A stretch of 64,000 bases of DNA from Capronia americana (taxonomy: Eukaryota; Ascomycota; Eurotiomycetes; Chaetothyriales; Herpotrichiellaceae), in NCBI GenBank assembly GCA_016110215.1, contig JADWQD010000015.1, positions 558,001-622,000 of the forward strand, in the 5' to 3' direction. The notes below the pieces were generated by a model, which was not told the origin of the DNA, ran no database searches, and was given only the letters and a program-made list of their open reading frames with translations. This document shows, in pieces, positions 32,245-43,954 of this stretch; the stretch's first letter is position 1; each line of letters begins with the position of its first letter. Both the position numbers and the translations under genes were made by a program.

Positions 32245-33540
32245 GGTGGGCTGATTGTCAGGATAAAGCGCAGGTCTGTGAGGTGCCTTGGAGTCAAGTG
32301 CAGGCTGCGTCGAGGGTTATATCGTGTCTTGGGAAATCGCGGTGAGAGAGTGCGCGGCAATCAGCATCACCGTCAACAATCTACCATTCACGGATCAAGG
32401 AAGTCCGAAGCCGACTCCGGCTGGTGCATCTTGTACGAATGCGTGTACAGAGGACCGTGGTAGCGTCAGGGGCAGAGGGGCTTGGGGGAGGGGCTCCTTG
32501 GGGCCTCAGTGGGCGTCTGTTAGCCATACTTGCCCTCTCAAGCCCCCGACCACTAAAGCAGTTTACTCTAGCTCATAGCTCGTCGCGTTTTAGTACTCTA
32601 CTTTGAGGCATCCCTTTCACGGTAAGTAAGTACGCGATATCCTCGTCTCGAATGAAACAGATCGGTGTCGGAAGCGGCGTCAGCAGCTGTGCAACCCGAC
32701 CGTTGGCTTGCAGACACGAAGGCGCAGGGGAATGGAAGGGGAGATACTCGGTACTTACTCGTAGGCGGGGTTCTCGATTCTACCGCTCACACCAAGGTCT
32801 GGCCCCCAATGGCCATGAGGCTCTCCGGACCACGAACGCCGTTTTCGAGGCACGCGAGGGAAGGTTTTGCAGGGTCTTTGTTGCTACTATATTCAGGTTG
32901 GGCTGTCGGCTTCTGAGCCCAGTAATTGGTCCGCTCCCACCAAAAATGGTGTACAGTAATCAAGGCACGATGGCTTGGTTAGGCCCGGGCGATGGATGAA
33001 CTAGGGCCCTCCACAAACGCCCCCGCCACTCACAGTCCGACGTGCGGCACCCTTCCTGCCGGTCTGTACGAGTCCCTCGCATTGAAGTCGTCCGCACTTT
33101 CCGTGTCGAAGGCCTTTCGGCCTCCCTTGCTCTCAAGCTGGATGAGGTCGTCCGACAGCGCTCTGAGGTTTGACAGGAGCCAATGCTGTATAGCATTCAT
33201 TTGCAAAGGGTCATGAGGAGCGGATGCTCATGCAACATCAGGACAACACCCGACGAAGGTCGACCAACAACAGCCCAAAATCCTGCACCACTTGGCGTGG
33301 TTACCAGCGGTGCATGGCGTGCGACGAAGGAGATGACGCAGCATATCGCATTACGAATACGCCACCTAGCGCCCTCAAACATGAAAAAGTCTTCGCCATC
33401 TCAACCGTAAGCCAGGCTCCCCAAAAATGCGACGACAGAAGGGTATGTGAACCGTACAGTTGAACAGCATAACCAGTGTGACCAACTCCGTCATGAACAT
33501 TCGTAACAGTCGTATGCTTTGTGACCTCGGGAAAATCGTG
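32245..33540. other. Intergenic, nothing recognised
   Basis: About 1.3 kb upstream of the Ayg1-like gene and downstream of the Clr5 gene. Frames of up to about 115 codons occur but have no motif and unbiased composition. Confidence 0.45.
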
Positions 33541-35341
33541 TCAGGCCTGGAGTCGAGTAGGACTGGACCGAGAAATCCAAATGTATTTGGCTGCATTGCC
33601 ACCACGGCCCAGCCTGTAAACCATCGGTGGGATGGCAGACGCGGTCGCAGCGTCACCCTTCAAGATCGACTTGAGATGCATCTTGGCTCGATTTGTGAAT
33701 GCGTGTTCGGGTCCGAACGCGTCTCGACACACGTCGACCACATGCTGCATTGTTTCGACGGCCTCATCCTTGCGCCCGATTTTGTGCGATATCTCCGCCA
33801 TACCCCTCAGACACCGCACGTAGATCTCGCGCTCTTCTGGGCGAGGCAGTGTCTGGGATCGTTCTAATGACGCCTTGATGGCCTGGAGGGACTGCATGTA
33901 TTGACCCATGTGAAAATAAGCCTCGGAAGTGGATCGCAAGGCGTAGCAAACGTCGTAACACCGTTTGTTGACCGTCGTCTCAAAGGCGTCGACTAGTTGT
34001 TGAAATCGGACCGCGGCCTCGGCGAATCGTTCTCGATTCAGTAGACTACTCGCAAACGTCTGTAACAGGGCGATCGTTTCTGGATGGAAGTATCCTATGC
34101 TGTCTTGGAAGAAGTCGAGCAACCTGCGTAATGTAGACTCTGCGAGCCAGGCTCGGGAAACGGTGGCGCTGTGCATGGTTGTGGCGACCACATATATGGG
34201 GTGTTCCTCGGACTCGAACACAGCTTTGGCCATGTCAGACAAGTGTTGCAAAAGCATCAGCAACGGCTCTTCGTATCCCGTCCCGTCATGGCGAATGATG
34301 AGGTCGAAAATATATATCATGAAGCCGACGTGGTCATCTTTCAGCAGACCCTCGATTAGAGCGAAGGCCTTGTAGAAGTTGTCGAAAGCCCGGTCTCGCT
34401 GTCCATTCCACAGAAAGGAGAAGCCGTGGTACATGGAATAGTAGAACCGGTCCGCGAGAGCGTCATCCGACGTTGCGGTCCAAGTGCCGGTTGTGTTCCG
34501 AATGGAGAGGTTGCGTGCTGTAAATAGGTTCATGAAGTGATTCTGCATGTTCTGGAAGATACCGTCCAGATATCGTTGGTCCTCGGCTGAAACTTGAGCC
34601 TGGACCACTGTCGATTCGACAGAAAGAGTCCGAAACGGGGGCATTGGAGGGAGGTCGGGTATATTTAGCGCCTGCTGCAGAATGGTCAGACGCTCGGCGG
34701 CGAATTCTGAGGCTCTCAACCTCAGCGCTATAGCCGGCTTTTCCTGGTCGTCCATCTCCATTGGGCTTCTGGACATCTCGAAATCCTCTGCGTCTTGAGT
34801 AGCATTGAGCATGTCGTCGTTGGATGACAAAGGCGTCCTTACGTCGGCATCATCTGGGGATGATAATTCGCCAGATACCGAGCGTTGGGGATCCAGTAGA
34901 CTTATGGGATCTTTGATGCCTTTGCGGTTGAAGTAGTGTAGAGCGTCGGCGAGCGTTACCTGCCTTCCTCTGACGAGAAAGACCTTGTCCTTGTCATCGC
35001 CTTTCTGTTGCAGACCTTGGCGAACTAAATCAAGCATTTCATGCTCTTTCTTCTTCTTGTCCAGGCCCCATGTATGGAGCCGGCTTTTGTACATCCGCTC
35101 TCTGGCAAGGGATCTTGTTAGCAACCGAGCCGGAGCCAAGCGACAAAAGGACATACGTTGGGCCAAAATCATATTCACGTTTCAGGTACTCCGCCACGTC
35201 CTTGAGCGTCCGGCCCTCTTCAAAGTACAGCTGGGTAATCAGTGGTCGGTGCCTCCGCCATTCCTCCGAAGTATACGAATTCGACGAACGCTTTGAGAGC
35301 TGCTTCTTGCGATCGACAGGCGAGCCGTCGGCAGAAGCCAT
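33541..35341 (-). CDS. Clr5-domain protein with helical C-terminal region
   Basis: Two exons (35341-35157, 35101-33541) give 581 aa. The 55-bp intron (GTATGT, GCTAAC branch, GCCAG) splits the Clr5 domain and joins DFGPT to ERMYKSRL. The Clr5 domain spans about residues 22-76: EEWRRHRPLITQLYFEEGRTLKDVAEYLKREYDF...YKSRLHTWGL. It is a short helical module common in filamentous fungi and likely DNA-binding, named after a fission-yeast silencing factor. An acidic spacer follows. From about residue 290 on there are repeated helical pairs that read like tetratricopeptide repeats (for example YEEPLLMLLQHLSDMAKAV, FAEAAVRFQQLVDAFE, YMQSLQAIKASLERSQ, GRKDEAVETMQHVVDVC). A transcription-related scaffold is plausible; the target is unknown. 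Confidence 0.87.
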
Positions 35342-38272
35342 GGCGGAAAGTGAACAAACCGTCCGGGGCCGCGGTGTGCTCGATCACTTCATTATATCGA
35401 ACCAGTCATCGAACATGGCATTTCGTGATGATAGGGATGTCTCCGGAGGACTTGCTGTTCACTGAGGTGAGCGGCCAAATACGCGTGCGAGGGGGGGCTG
35501 TGCGCCCTCGGCTGGTGGTTGGTGGAATTCCCAACCCGGCCAAAACGAGCACCAGGAGGCGTCGGTAGTTGCGTTGGTGAAGAAAATGTTTGCGTGCTGG
35601 TCACAGCGATGTTGTTGAAGGCCGAGGTCTAGACAGGTGTTGAAAGTGGAGGTTGAGGATTCATGAGCACGCCGACGTTGGAGGTTGAGTTATGTAAAGT
35701 GAAGTCAAATGCAAAGGCCTGCTTGGTGTCCGTACTTTTTACCAGCGAGCCAGCTGCTTGGCTCGAGAAATGGGGGTTAGTCTTTCGTCTGCGGCGGGTG
35801 GGCCGGGCGTGGAGGCCTTTTGACCCGTTAGGCTTCTCGAAGAACTGGAGTCCGTGGAACAAGCACGGAGCAGAGAGTGGAATAGTCAGGTGGTAACCGC
35901 GACTGTTTGATGCAAGACAGTGGGCTGGTCTGCCTGCGCAAGTGGTCAGCGTCTACTGCTCCATTGAAAGGCCTATCCAGGCCCAGCGAAGTACCGCCCG
36001 TCTGGAGGCAGGCGTGCTTTGGCAGCAACCGATTGCGTCGAGTCATGTACTGACCTCGTTCCGTTGCTCGCTAGGCGAGCGAGGCCAATGGGATGTGGTG
36101 GTTTACGCTTCAAAGGCGAAGAGGCAGCCCGGGGCGTGCTGGATACAGGCGCGAGGAGGATTGCTTGGGGGGTGTTCGCGGGTCCATGTGGAGTTCCACA
36201 AATTCAGTGCTCACTTCAAAACCACATACCCAAACGGTGTCGGTCGAGCGAGGGATGTATCCATTTAATCCCAAGTAAAATGGGTGTTTCCAGGCGGCAT
36301 GACTGGTATTGTCGTTGTTAGTCAACCGCTGGCTGCGGCCGTTCCACGATGGCGGTGGCAATGGGACCTTGAATCTCCCTCAGCAGCGTACTAAGACTTC
36401 TCGCCAGCACTACAAAAGTACCTCCCACTGCTCTAGTTCTGTTCCCAACTTTGCGTCAGAGATCAACGCTCGATTCGCCGCTTCTGTCGTTGGTCATCAC
36501 GCATCCGGCAGGTGGCCAACCCTTGACTAGATCATGCGTGGCAGGAATACCAGGCATCGTACTGTACCGCACAACGAACTCTCCACACGTGCCTCCCGCT
36601 GCCATATTCCTGTCATCAATGATATCCGCCGCTGTAAAGGATGGCCATCATAGGAAACGATGCTCTTTCCCAAGTCGGCCGTGTTCGTTCATATCACGAC
36701 AGAGTACGCGCAACGGCCTCCCGATCACCTGCCACGTTGGCCCTGGAGCTTACCGCCGGAAAAGCTCCATATCGCATCATCCCCTGCGTTTTCTATTCTG
36801 GTGGCTGTGCCGGAAAGTTCAGGTTACACCCACACGCTCCTTTATGTTCCAACTGCCTGAGAACAGCAAAGCTGTAGGGCTTAGGCCCTGCAATACGGCC
36901 TCCGAATGCATCCCTTATCTTGTACTTGCGTCCCTATCAGGGAGCCATTTTCCCCTGTCATCTTTTGTCATGGGCGTTGACTCGCTCGAGCGCCGACATT
37001 GTGGGTGACCGGAGCAAGGCAACCACAGAGACAATGCGAATCCTCCATCAGTGTCATTTCCGGTCTAACAGTCCTCTTTCTCAATCTTCGCTCATACAAA
37101 CTACCGTACCACAGAGTCTAGAATAATTAATACCTGGCTAAAGTTTGACGCGTCCGTGTGTTCTACTGTAGGTTCGGGCGGGACAGAAGAACAAAAGCTT
37201 GAGTACCAGGCAGCTCCTTCACAATGCCCCTGCTTATTCCGACATTTCCGGAGACTGGGACCCTCCCAAATTATGCATCACTGTGCTTGAGAGAATCCAG
37301 TAAATGGTCAGGGTCCATGCTGGAGGATGATGGGCGTGAGGGGCAGAGGAAGATTTGTTCCGGCTTCGGCAGAGTACGACACGGTCGACCTCCAGACCCA
37401 TGTCGGATATGCTCCTTCAGACCCCGGGACGATGATGTCGCAGCCATGTACATGTACACTGTCGCTGCTCCACCGCCAGGTCCTCGGAACGCCCCCCCTG
37501 AAAAAGGCAGGTTCCCCGGAATTTCTTGAAATCTCTCTGACTCGGGAGCATTTTCATCGATCAACGAAAACCCCCAGCTCGGAGATCCAGTCTCAGCAGG
37601 GTGACCTCCACGCGCGCCAATACCCCGGCATGTTTCATTGTGCAGATAAATGGTACCTGAACGTCGATCGTGCAAAATTTGAGAATGGAAGCTTCACTCC
37701 ACATTCCAAATTGGCCTCCTACATCATGTCCATGAGGTTCACCCTCTCCTGCTTGCAGCTTCATTCGGATTTGTCTGGGGCGAAACTTGCGATTGTGACT
37801 TGGGGGCTATTGTAACCTCAGAAGCAGCAAATTTTTCTGAAACATGAGAATTTTCAAGGTACGAAACATGTTGACTCAACTTCCTGCCATCCTGGCCGAG
37901 AGAGAAGACGGCTTAATTCCACGGTGGTTGCAGTCTATATTGGCGGATGAAGTACGCGCAGTCACAGGTGATGATCATCCAGTTCAGGCCACCCAACCTA
38001 GGAATTTTCCGATTGTGTAGGCCCGATTTCCCGACCATGCAGGCCATTCGCGCTCTAAACCCCTCCCCATGCTTCGTTTGCACACGGTGATATGCTTACA
38101 GAGACAGGTGATGCACGAGAACACGAGCTCTTGGAATTTTCGTGTGGTTTATCATCACTGTGTCCTACTAACTTCCGAGCACTCTCAAAATTTCCCCAAG
38201 GATCTCGTTGTTGCTGACACCCAGTTTCGCAGACAGCGACGCCCTCATATTCAACCGAAATCGATAGCTGAA
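35342..38272. other. Long gap (2.9 kb), no gene recognised
   Basis: The largest gap in the window. Several 100-185-codon frames exist on both strands (for example 36451-37008 on the plus strand), but none has a recognisable motif, plausible intron structure or protein-like composition. It may hold decayed sequence or long regulatory regions for the flanking genes. Confidence 0.45.
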
Positions 38273-38845
38273 ATGTCTTCAACAGAACCGCTTCCGTCTG
38301 GTCTGTCCGATCCCACGATCCACATAACAACCCACAATTCTACCGGGAAAGCAGCAGTTCATTCATCGTCCCCAAACCAGTGGGCGTGGTTTCCTGAAAG
38401 GGCAGTGGGTTTCAACGTGGTTTACACAACAGACAACTTTCCAGTGTCTCTGAACGACGATGCAGATATCAAAGCTCACCAGGAAACCATGGCCAGTGGG
38501 CAGCTTGGCCTAGTCAAGAAGGGTGGCACCGTCTGTCGGATAGTCGACTTCGGCCCTGGCGGTACTCCGCTCATGCACCGTACTCAGAGCCTCGACTACG
38601 GAGTGGTATTGGAGGGCACTATCGAGATGGAATTGGATGACGGCAGTGTGACCGTCCTGAAGCGTGGGGACGTAGCAGTACAGCGAGCCACCAACCACGC
38701 ATGGAGGAACCCTAGCAAGACTGAGTGGACGCGAATGTTGTTCGTTCTACAAGATTGCCAGCCAGTTGTCGTGGGAGGGGAAAGATATCGTGAAGACCTC
38801 GGAGAGGGAAGCAAAGAGATTCCGAAAAGTGGCAACGACGACTGA
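38273..38845 (+). CDS. Cupin-domain protein
   Basis: Single exon, 190 aa; the start at 38273 (MSSTEP) is preferred to upstream in-frame Mets because the preceding 68 codons are not protein-like. A small beta-barrel cupin spans about residues 90-165. Motif 1 reads TPLMHRTQSLDYGVVLEGTIEMELDDG, close to the G(x)5HxH(x)3-4E(x)6G pattern but with MHRTQ, so only one His of the usual pair is clear. Motif 2 is RGDVAVQRATNHAWRNPS, with a conserved His. Such proteins are metal-binding enzymes, decarboxylases or isomerases, often next to phenol or polyketide catabolism. It lies 398 bp upstream of the Zn2Cys6 regulator in the same orientation, so they may share control. Exact reaction unknown. Confidence 0.82.
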   Translation: MSSTEPLPSGLSDPTIHITTHNSTGKAAVHSSSPNQWAWFPERAVGFNVVYTTDNFPVSLNDDADIKAHQETMASGQLGLVKKGGTVCRIVDFGPGGTPLMHRTQSLDYGVVLEGTIEMELDDGSVTVLKRGDVAVQRATNHAWRNPSKTEWTRMLFVLQDCQPVVVGGERYREDLGEGSKEIPKSGNDD

Positions 38846-39243
38846 TTAAGCCGTCAGGATGACCGGGCCATATGATGCGTTTCCCAGAAGCAAACACTTC
38901 GCTTCTACATGCTGATGTCTAAGTCGTGGGTTTGCTCGTTCTCAGCTGGAATGGCCGCGCGATCATCTCATTTTGTCACATAACCAATGCTCACGAATAC
39001 ACTCGGCAGTACAGACGCCTAGCAAGCGTCCTTGGCTCTGACTCATCTCCTCGATTGACTCTTGGGGCGCCGCAAATCAAGTGATTTTCCGATCCAGCCT
39101 CAAGATCCCCCCATTTTCCGAACATGAAAGCTTTAAGATCCACCGAGACTGCTGAAGACGATGCTATTCCATCAGCAGCCTTCATTCTATTTTGATCGGA
39201 AAATTCAGCTTCGTGACACCGGAGGTTTGCCCTGCGCACAATC
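38846..39243. other. Intergenic, probable promoter of the Zn2Cys6 gene
   Basis: About 400 bp between two co-oriented genes. No coding motif was seen. A CGG-N-CCG-type binding site for the regulator could not be assigned with confidence. Confidence 0.4.
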
Positions 39244-41672
39244 ATGTTAGCCGGCGCAGGTCGACCGAGGAAAGCGTGTAGCCGCTGCAAAACCCACAAG
39301 GTGCGGAATCTGCAGGGTCATAACATGTGCTGGTGACCGCGAGTAATCAACTGAGTTATGTCTGATGTTGGTTTAGGTCCGCTGCACTGGAGAAAAGCCG
39401 GCCTGTAAAAGGTGCTCGAGACTGAAACACAGCTGCAAATATGCCACGGATGACGACAGAAGGACTCCAAATCCATCCGCAGCGACTGCCAGCTCGGTAG
39501 CGAAGAAATCCTCTCGCTCACAGTCGAGCAACCCTGAGGCGCCTTCAACCTGCGCGACGGCCCAGCATGCTACGCAACCTCCAGCCATAAGATGGCAAAT
39601 GCCGAAACCTCGAACGCCATCCACGGTCAAGACGTCGTCCTACCTGGGAATTCCCATGAGTCTCATCACCACTCTCGTCGACGTTTATTATGCCAATGTC
39701 TACAATGCTTCCCTCCTCCTGCACAGGCGAATCTTCCTTGACGCGGTAGCAGCCGGTGCAGCTTGTCAGCATGTCGTACTGAGTGTATGTGCTTTTGCCT
39801 TGAAGTAAGACGTCGTTGTTCACCCCGTGGTCGTGGCTAACTTTGATCGATTAGTTTCTACCAAGATGGCGATGATAGATCAATTCTGCGCGATCACAGC
39901 TTCAACACCGAATGGGCAGATCAAGCAGGGAAGCTCGCCTTTCAAGACATTGAAAATCCGACTGAAGACCACGTCGTAACATTCATGAATCTGGCACTCT
40001 TTTGGTACAGCCAGGGCGCATGGCGAAGGTCCGCTATTCACAAAGGTATGAATCGCATTTCCCGAAATCGGCCATGGGAGAATACCGACTGACAAAGATG
40101 CCAGGTAACGCTGCGCAAATATCACACCTTCTTGGCCTTGGTACGGAGCGACCGTACGTGGACGACTCATTCGCGTCGGAAGGACGCCGCCGCCGCTTTT
40201 GGGCATGTTATCTTATGCACTGCCATGCCATTGAGCTGGGCTTTTTGGTAGGCGCAGGGGATAACATATCTAAGCTGACTATGCCGTGGAAAGAGGAGGA
40301 CTATGAAGCTGGGTTACCCACTTGTCCCCGAGCCTGCTTAAAATCGGGGGTTGGCAATGGCAGCATCTACGGTGAATTGGTGAAAGCTCTGACGTTCTGG
40401 TAGGGGTGATCTCCAACCACTACAACTCTTGACAAGCGCTGATAGTTGAGATCACCATAGGTCGGAGGTCAATGCTCTGATAAAGTCCCCGGAGTCCAGC
40501 ACCGGCGAAAGACTCAGCGCCATCTACGTCCTTGGTGACCGAGTGTCCGACTGGTGGACTACACTCCCCGAATCGCTTCAGCTCACGCCTGCTGGTGTTC
40601 CAGTTGTAGCGCACCACATTCTTCCCAACCTCTTACTCCTCCACATTGTATATCACCAGTGTCTTTGTGCTCTTCACGCCTCCATAGTACCCCTGTTCTG
40701 CTGGAGCCCTGCGGATCACAACTGGATCTCAGCAAGGCAAACATCCGCCCAGCTGGCTTACGAACATGCTTGCGCTGCTTCGGAGCTCATTGACGCGGTG
40801 CTCTCCAGCTCACATAAAATCAATGCCATACCTTCCTTTGTCGCTTACGCTGCATATTCCGGGTGCGCGATTCAGATACCCTGGATCTGGTCCAGTCAGC
40901 CCGTGCTGAGGCAGAGAGCGCAGGACAACGTGAGGGCAAACGTCAAGTTGATCCAAGTGTTGGGGAAGTACTGGAAATTTACAGCTCTGTTGGTATGATA
41001 CATCCCCTGTGGGTGAGAGGGGGAGCTGCAACTGACAGTCATGTCTTCCAGGAGAGTCATGTCCGCTGCATTTACAAAATACACGCGAAGCATGCGACCG
41101 TCCTTGACAATGAGCCAAAGCTCGTTGACCCGACAAAGCTGACAAGCTTCAGAATCAATGCAAGACACGCAAGACGATCAATTCTCGGACACAACGACAT
41201 CTTGTGGAGGAATGGGGATGCCTTGACAAGGGCTGGCGAGGAGGTCGCTGACCTTGGAATCGAAGAAGATGAAAGTGATCACCAATCGGCCGGCGGACCG
41301 TCGTCCGCGGATCCTGCGGAACGAAGCAAGCACCGAGCTGCCTTGCAATCTTACCCCGAGTTCACTCACTCCTCGTCTCGGAAGGCCAACTCGCTCCCTC
41401 AGCAACAGGCGGACCATGTTTCAGCTCCGTCCGCGATGCACCAGCAGCACCCAATTGACCTCGACCTGCCAGAAATCGAGTCACTGGATTTCTTCCGCCC
41501 TTTCCACGACCCGGAAATGCTGGATATCTTCCCACATGGCCAGCCGATGGAGTTCTCCTACTTCCAGCCTAGCCCTGCAAGTCTCGACCTCTGCGATCTA
41601 TGGTCTGCCGTTGGGAGCAATGATGTTGCGACGCCGTTTATGCCGGTTGCGCCCTTTGCGATATCTAGGTAG
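39244..41672 (+). CDS. Zn2Cys6 transcription factor with fungal-specific regulatory domain
   Basis: Six exons (39244-39300, 39377-39804, 39855-40045, 40105-40399, 40461-40992, 41052-41672) give 707 aa, and all phases agree. The DNA-binding domain is residues 11-38: C-x2-C-x6-C-x6-C-x2-C-x6-C (CSRCKTHKVRCTGEKPACKRCSRLKHSC), split by intron 1 after CKTHK. A Ser/Ala linker follows. The middle-homology (Fungal_trans) domain begins near residue 95, with FMNLALFWYSQGAWRRSAIHKGNAAQISHLLGL and RRRRFWACYLMHC as typical words. The C-terminal 150 residues are acidic and Pro/Gln-rich (LDLPEIESLDFFRPFHDPEMLDIFP), a plausible activation region. The nearby cupin and amidohydrolase are likely candidate targets, but that is inference from proximity. 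Confidence 0.92.
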
Positions 41673-42081
41673 TCAGGATGCTGCAAGTAAACGATCTCCT
41701 TAACACCGAGTGTTCTGCAACCGTCGCTTTCTTTTTCGACATTTGTGAATACCACGAATCAATAATCTGACCGTGCGCGTTTATCCAGTCCCTGTTGAAG
41801 GTCTTCAGGCAAAGGTTGTCGCATTGCCCTGGGCGGAGAACGCGGATCTCGTCGAGAGTTGGAAACCTGGACGCCTCATCAAGTTCCAATGAGTCCTGTA
41901 CGCATTCTCCCCTTCCCCAATGTTAGCGATGCAAGGAGGATCATAGTTTCAAAAGCGAAGAGTGAAAACACTGCTTTGGCGGGGGATTTCAGTCTGAAGA
42001 AAATGCACCTGGGTATCCTAGATAAACCACCTGATATTGAGCATGCGAGCAAAGCCCGCCGATATCACCCTCCGGCAATAT
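41673..42081. other. Intergenic between convergent genes
   Basis: About 410 bp tail-to-tail between the Zn2Cys6 gene and the amidohydrolase gene. Nothing recognised. Confidence 0.45.
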
Positions 42082-43530
42082 CTACAACTTCACTCCTGCA
42101 AAGCTGCTCATCACCTTGTCGACCTCTTCCTTGATCTGTTCAAATGGCGCCTTTTTCGACCTCTCAAAGATGTCCCTTGTGGACCGCCTCAACTCGTCCC
42201 TAACCTTCGGCCAATCCACACCTGCCAATTTCCCACCCTGTTTCACCACCTCCCCATCAATGAGCACAGTGTCAATATCGCTGGCGTTGGCATACAACAC
42301 CAGTGCCGCAACTGGGTCAAGCACGGGCGCCAACCTCGTGGAATCACACCTGGTGATGAGCACGTCCGCCCTCTTCCCCGGTGAAATACTCCCCACCACA
42401 TCCTTCAGCCCGATGGCCCTCGCTCCCCCCATCGTCGCCATCTCCAAAATCTCCTCGCATCTCCTTGAAATGTCCAGTGGTGGCCCCCCTCCTGGCAACT
42501 CATGATGTTCCTGGTGCCGTTGCGCCTGCAGCAGGAGGCGCATCTGCTGGAACATATCAGCCGGGTTGTTACACACGACATCACAGCCCAGACTGGCCGT
42601 GCAGCCTTTCTTCTGGGCCCGGAAGGCGACCGGGTGGCCCATGCCCATCTGCAACTCTGTGTCCGGAGTGCTCGAAAGAGACACGCCCCGGCGGGCCACG
42701 GCCTCGAGTTCGTCGTCATGCAGCCCGGCGGCATGGCTGAACAAAAGATCCGGACCGAGAAGATTGCGCTGTTCGAAGTGCCGCACGAGATGCAAGCCCC
42801 GGTCGTACTGATCCATCGCAATGTGCCCCGTAACCACTGCCGCGCCGAGAGCACGCCCGAATGCGACCTCCCTGGCAGCATCGTCGATCCCGTGGCGCTC
42901 GATCTCCGCGGGCGCGAAGCCAAAGCGCAGCAGATCCGTCGCGTCCTGCTTGTCTTTGAAATGCGCGGACCTCACGCGTTTGGCGTCTTCGAATCTCCAT
43001 TCCGGGGTCTTCGTCTCGCGGTCCAAGTCCATGACACTCCCAGGCCAGGGCGGGTTCGCGTACAGCCCGTAGCAGAAGACGCCTCTGATCTTGGCGTCCC
43101 TCAGACCCTTGATCGCAGCGTCGGCGTGCTCTGGACTATTCATAATGTGGCTGTGGTCGACCAAAGCCGTGATGCCATTGTCAATGCTTTCCAGCGCGCC
43201 GCAGTAATTGCCCAGGTAGGCGTCGTTGACACCATAGCACGAGCCGTAGATGCTGCGGACGTACAGGAAATATCCCGACAGGACATGATCCGAGGTGACG
43301 GTGCGAAGCTGAGTCTGCCACGTGTGGCGGTGCGTGTCGATGAAGCCCGGCGAGACGATGGCGTCGGTGGCGTCAATGACGACGTGCTCGGGCGTCGCTT
43401 TGGCGGACAAGTTGGGCCCCACGTCCGTGATGGTGTGGTCCGAGATGAGGACGTCGCAGTTGTGCACGACGCCGATGGACGGGTCCACGGAGACGACGGT
43501 GCCGTTTTGGATGTGATATTTCCCTCCCAT
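42082..43530 (-). CDS. Metal-dependent amidohydrolase (TrzN/AtzA-like, deaminase type)
   Basis: Single exon, 482 aa, start at 43530 (MGGKYHIQNG). It belongs to the chlorohydrolase/cytosine-deaminase branch of the amidohydrolase superfamily, (beta/alpha)8 barrels that hydrolyse or deaminate rings such as triazines, guanine or hydroxylated pyrimidines. Ligand motifs: SPGFIDTHRHTWQTQLR (HxH after strand 1), TGHIAMD, LLFSHAAGLHDDEL and SLGCDVVCNN (Asp after strand 8). The usual N-terminal composite beta domain is visible, and it is closed at the end by GSISPGKRADVLI and TVLIDGEVVKQGGKL. Length is typical (about 450-490 aa). It is intron-free, unlike most neighbours, which fits either an enzyme acquired long ago from bacteria or simple intron loss. 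Substrate unknown. Confidence 0.9.
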   Translation of the reverse strand: MGGKYHIQNGTVVSVDPSIGVVHNCDVLISDHTITDVGPNLSAKATPEHVVIDATDAIVSPGFIDTHRHTWQTQLRTVTSDHVLSGYFLYVRSIYGSCYGVNDAYLGNYCGALESIDNGITALVDHSHIMNSPEHADAAIKGLRDAKIRGVFCYGLYANPPWPGSVMDLDRETKTPEWRFEDAKRVRSAHFKDKQDATDLLRFGFAPAEIERHGIDDAAREVAFGRALGAAVVTGHIAMDQYDRGLHLVRHFEQRNLLGPDLLFSHAAGLHDDELEAVARRGVSLSSTPDTELQMGMGHPVAFRAQKKGCTASLGCDVVCNNPADMFQQMRLLLQAQRHQEHHELPGGGPPLDISRRCEEILEMATMGGARAIGLKDVVGSISPGKRADVLITRCDSTRLAPVLDPVAALVLYANASDIDTVLIDGEVVKQGGKLAGVDWPKVRDELRRSTRDIFERSKKAPFEQIKEEVDKVMSSFAGVKL

Positions 43531-43859
43531 TTTGAAGTTGGAAGTCTTGATTTCCGAGACCTTGTCAAAACTGGACTGATATAACGACGAGCTGGGAAAG
43601 AAAATCACGAATCCGAGGATCTGGATTTTTCCTTCTCGAGTCTCAAACTACAGAGTTGTCCCCGGCCATGTCCTGTCCATGTTATTATATACCTTATGTA
43701 TATTTCCGATTTCAAGCTCGTCCCTACCTCCCCTCATTTACACCCCGAGCTTGTAATGCGCCATGCATAGGACTCTCGGCATGCTTCAGGCTTCCAGCCG
43801 CAGCCGCAGCCCTAGACCATCGTATCGTAACGATCGTTTCGCGTCAACGTCGTATTTAC

Positions 43860-43954
43860 GACTATCACCGCTCCCCTCCTCGTGTCGTGAAGTCCGATCA
43901 ACGAATAAGACTATCACCGCTCCCCGTGTCGTGAAGTCCGATCAACGATTTAAG
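43860..43954. repeat. 46-49-bp tandem duplication upstream of the amidohydrolase
   Basis: GACTATCACCGCTCCCC...GTGTCGTGAAGTCCGATCAACGA occurs twice in tandem (43860-43908 and 43909-43954). The copies differ mainly by a 4-bp CTCC-type gap and the last few bases. It lies about 330 bp upstream of the amidohydrolase start codon. Confidence 0.9.

Noticed and set aside
36451..37008. 185-codon plus-strand ORF in the large gap
   Set aside because: Ser/Arg/His-rich without motif; overlaps several other chance frames.
30702..43530. Secondary-metabolite cluster centred on the Ayg1-like hydrolase, cupin and Zn2Cys6 regulator
   Set aside because: No PKS, NRPS, terpene synthase, P450 or transporter is present, and a Clr5 gene and a 2.9-kb gap separate the parts.
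42502..43584. 360-codon plus-strand ORF
   Set aside because: Antisense shadow of the amidohydrolase gene, which carries all the family motifs.
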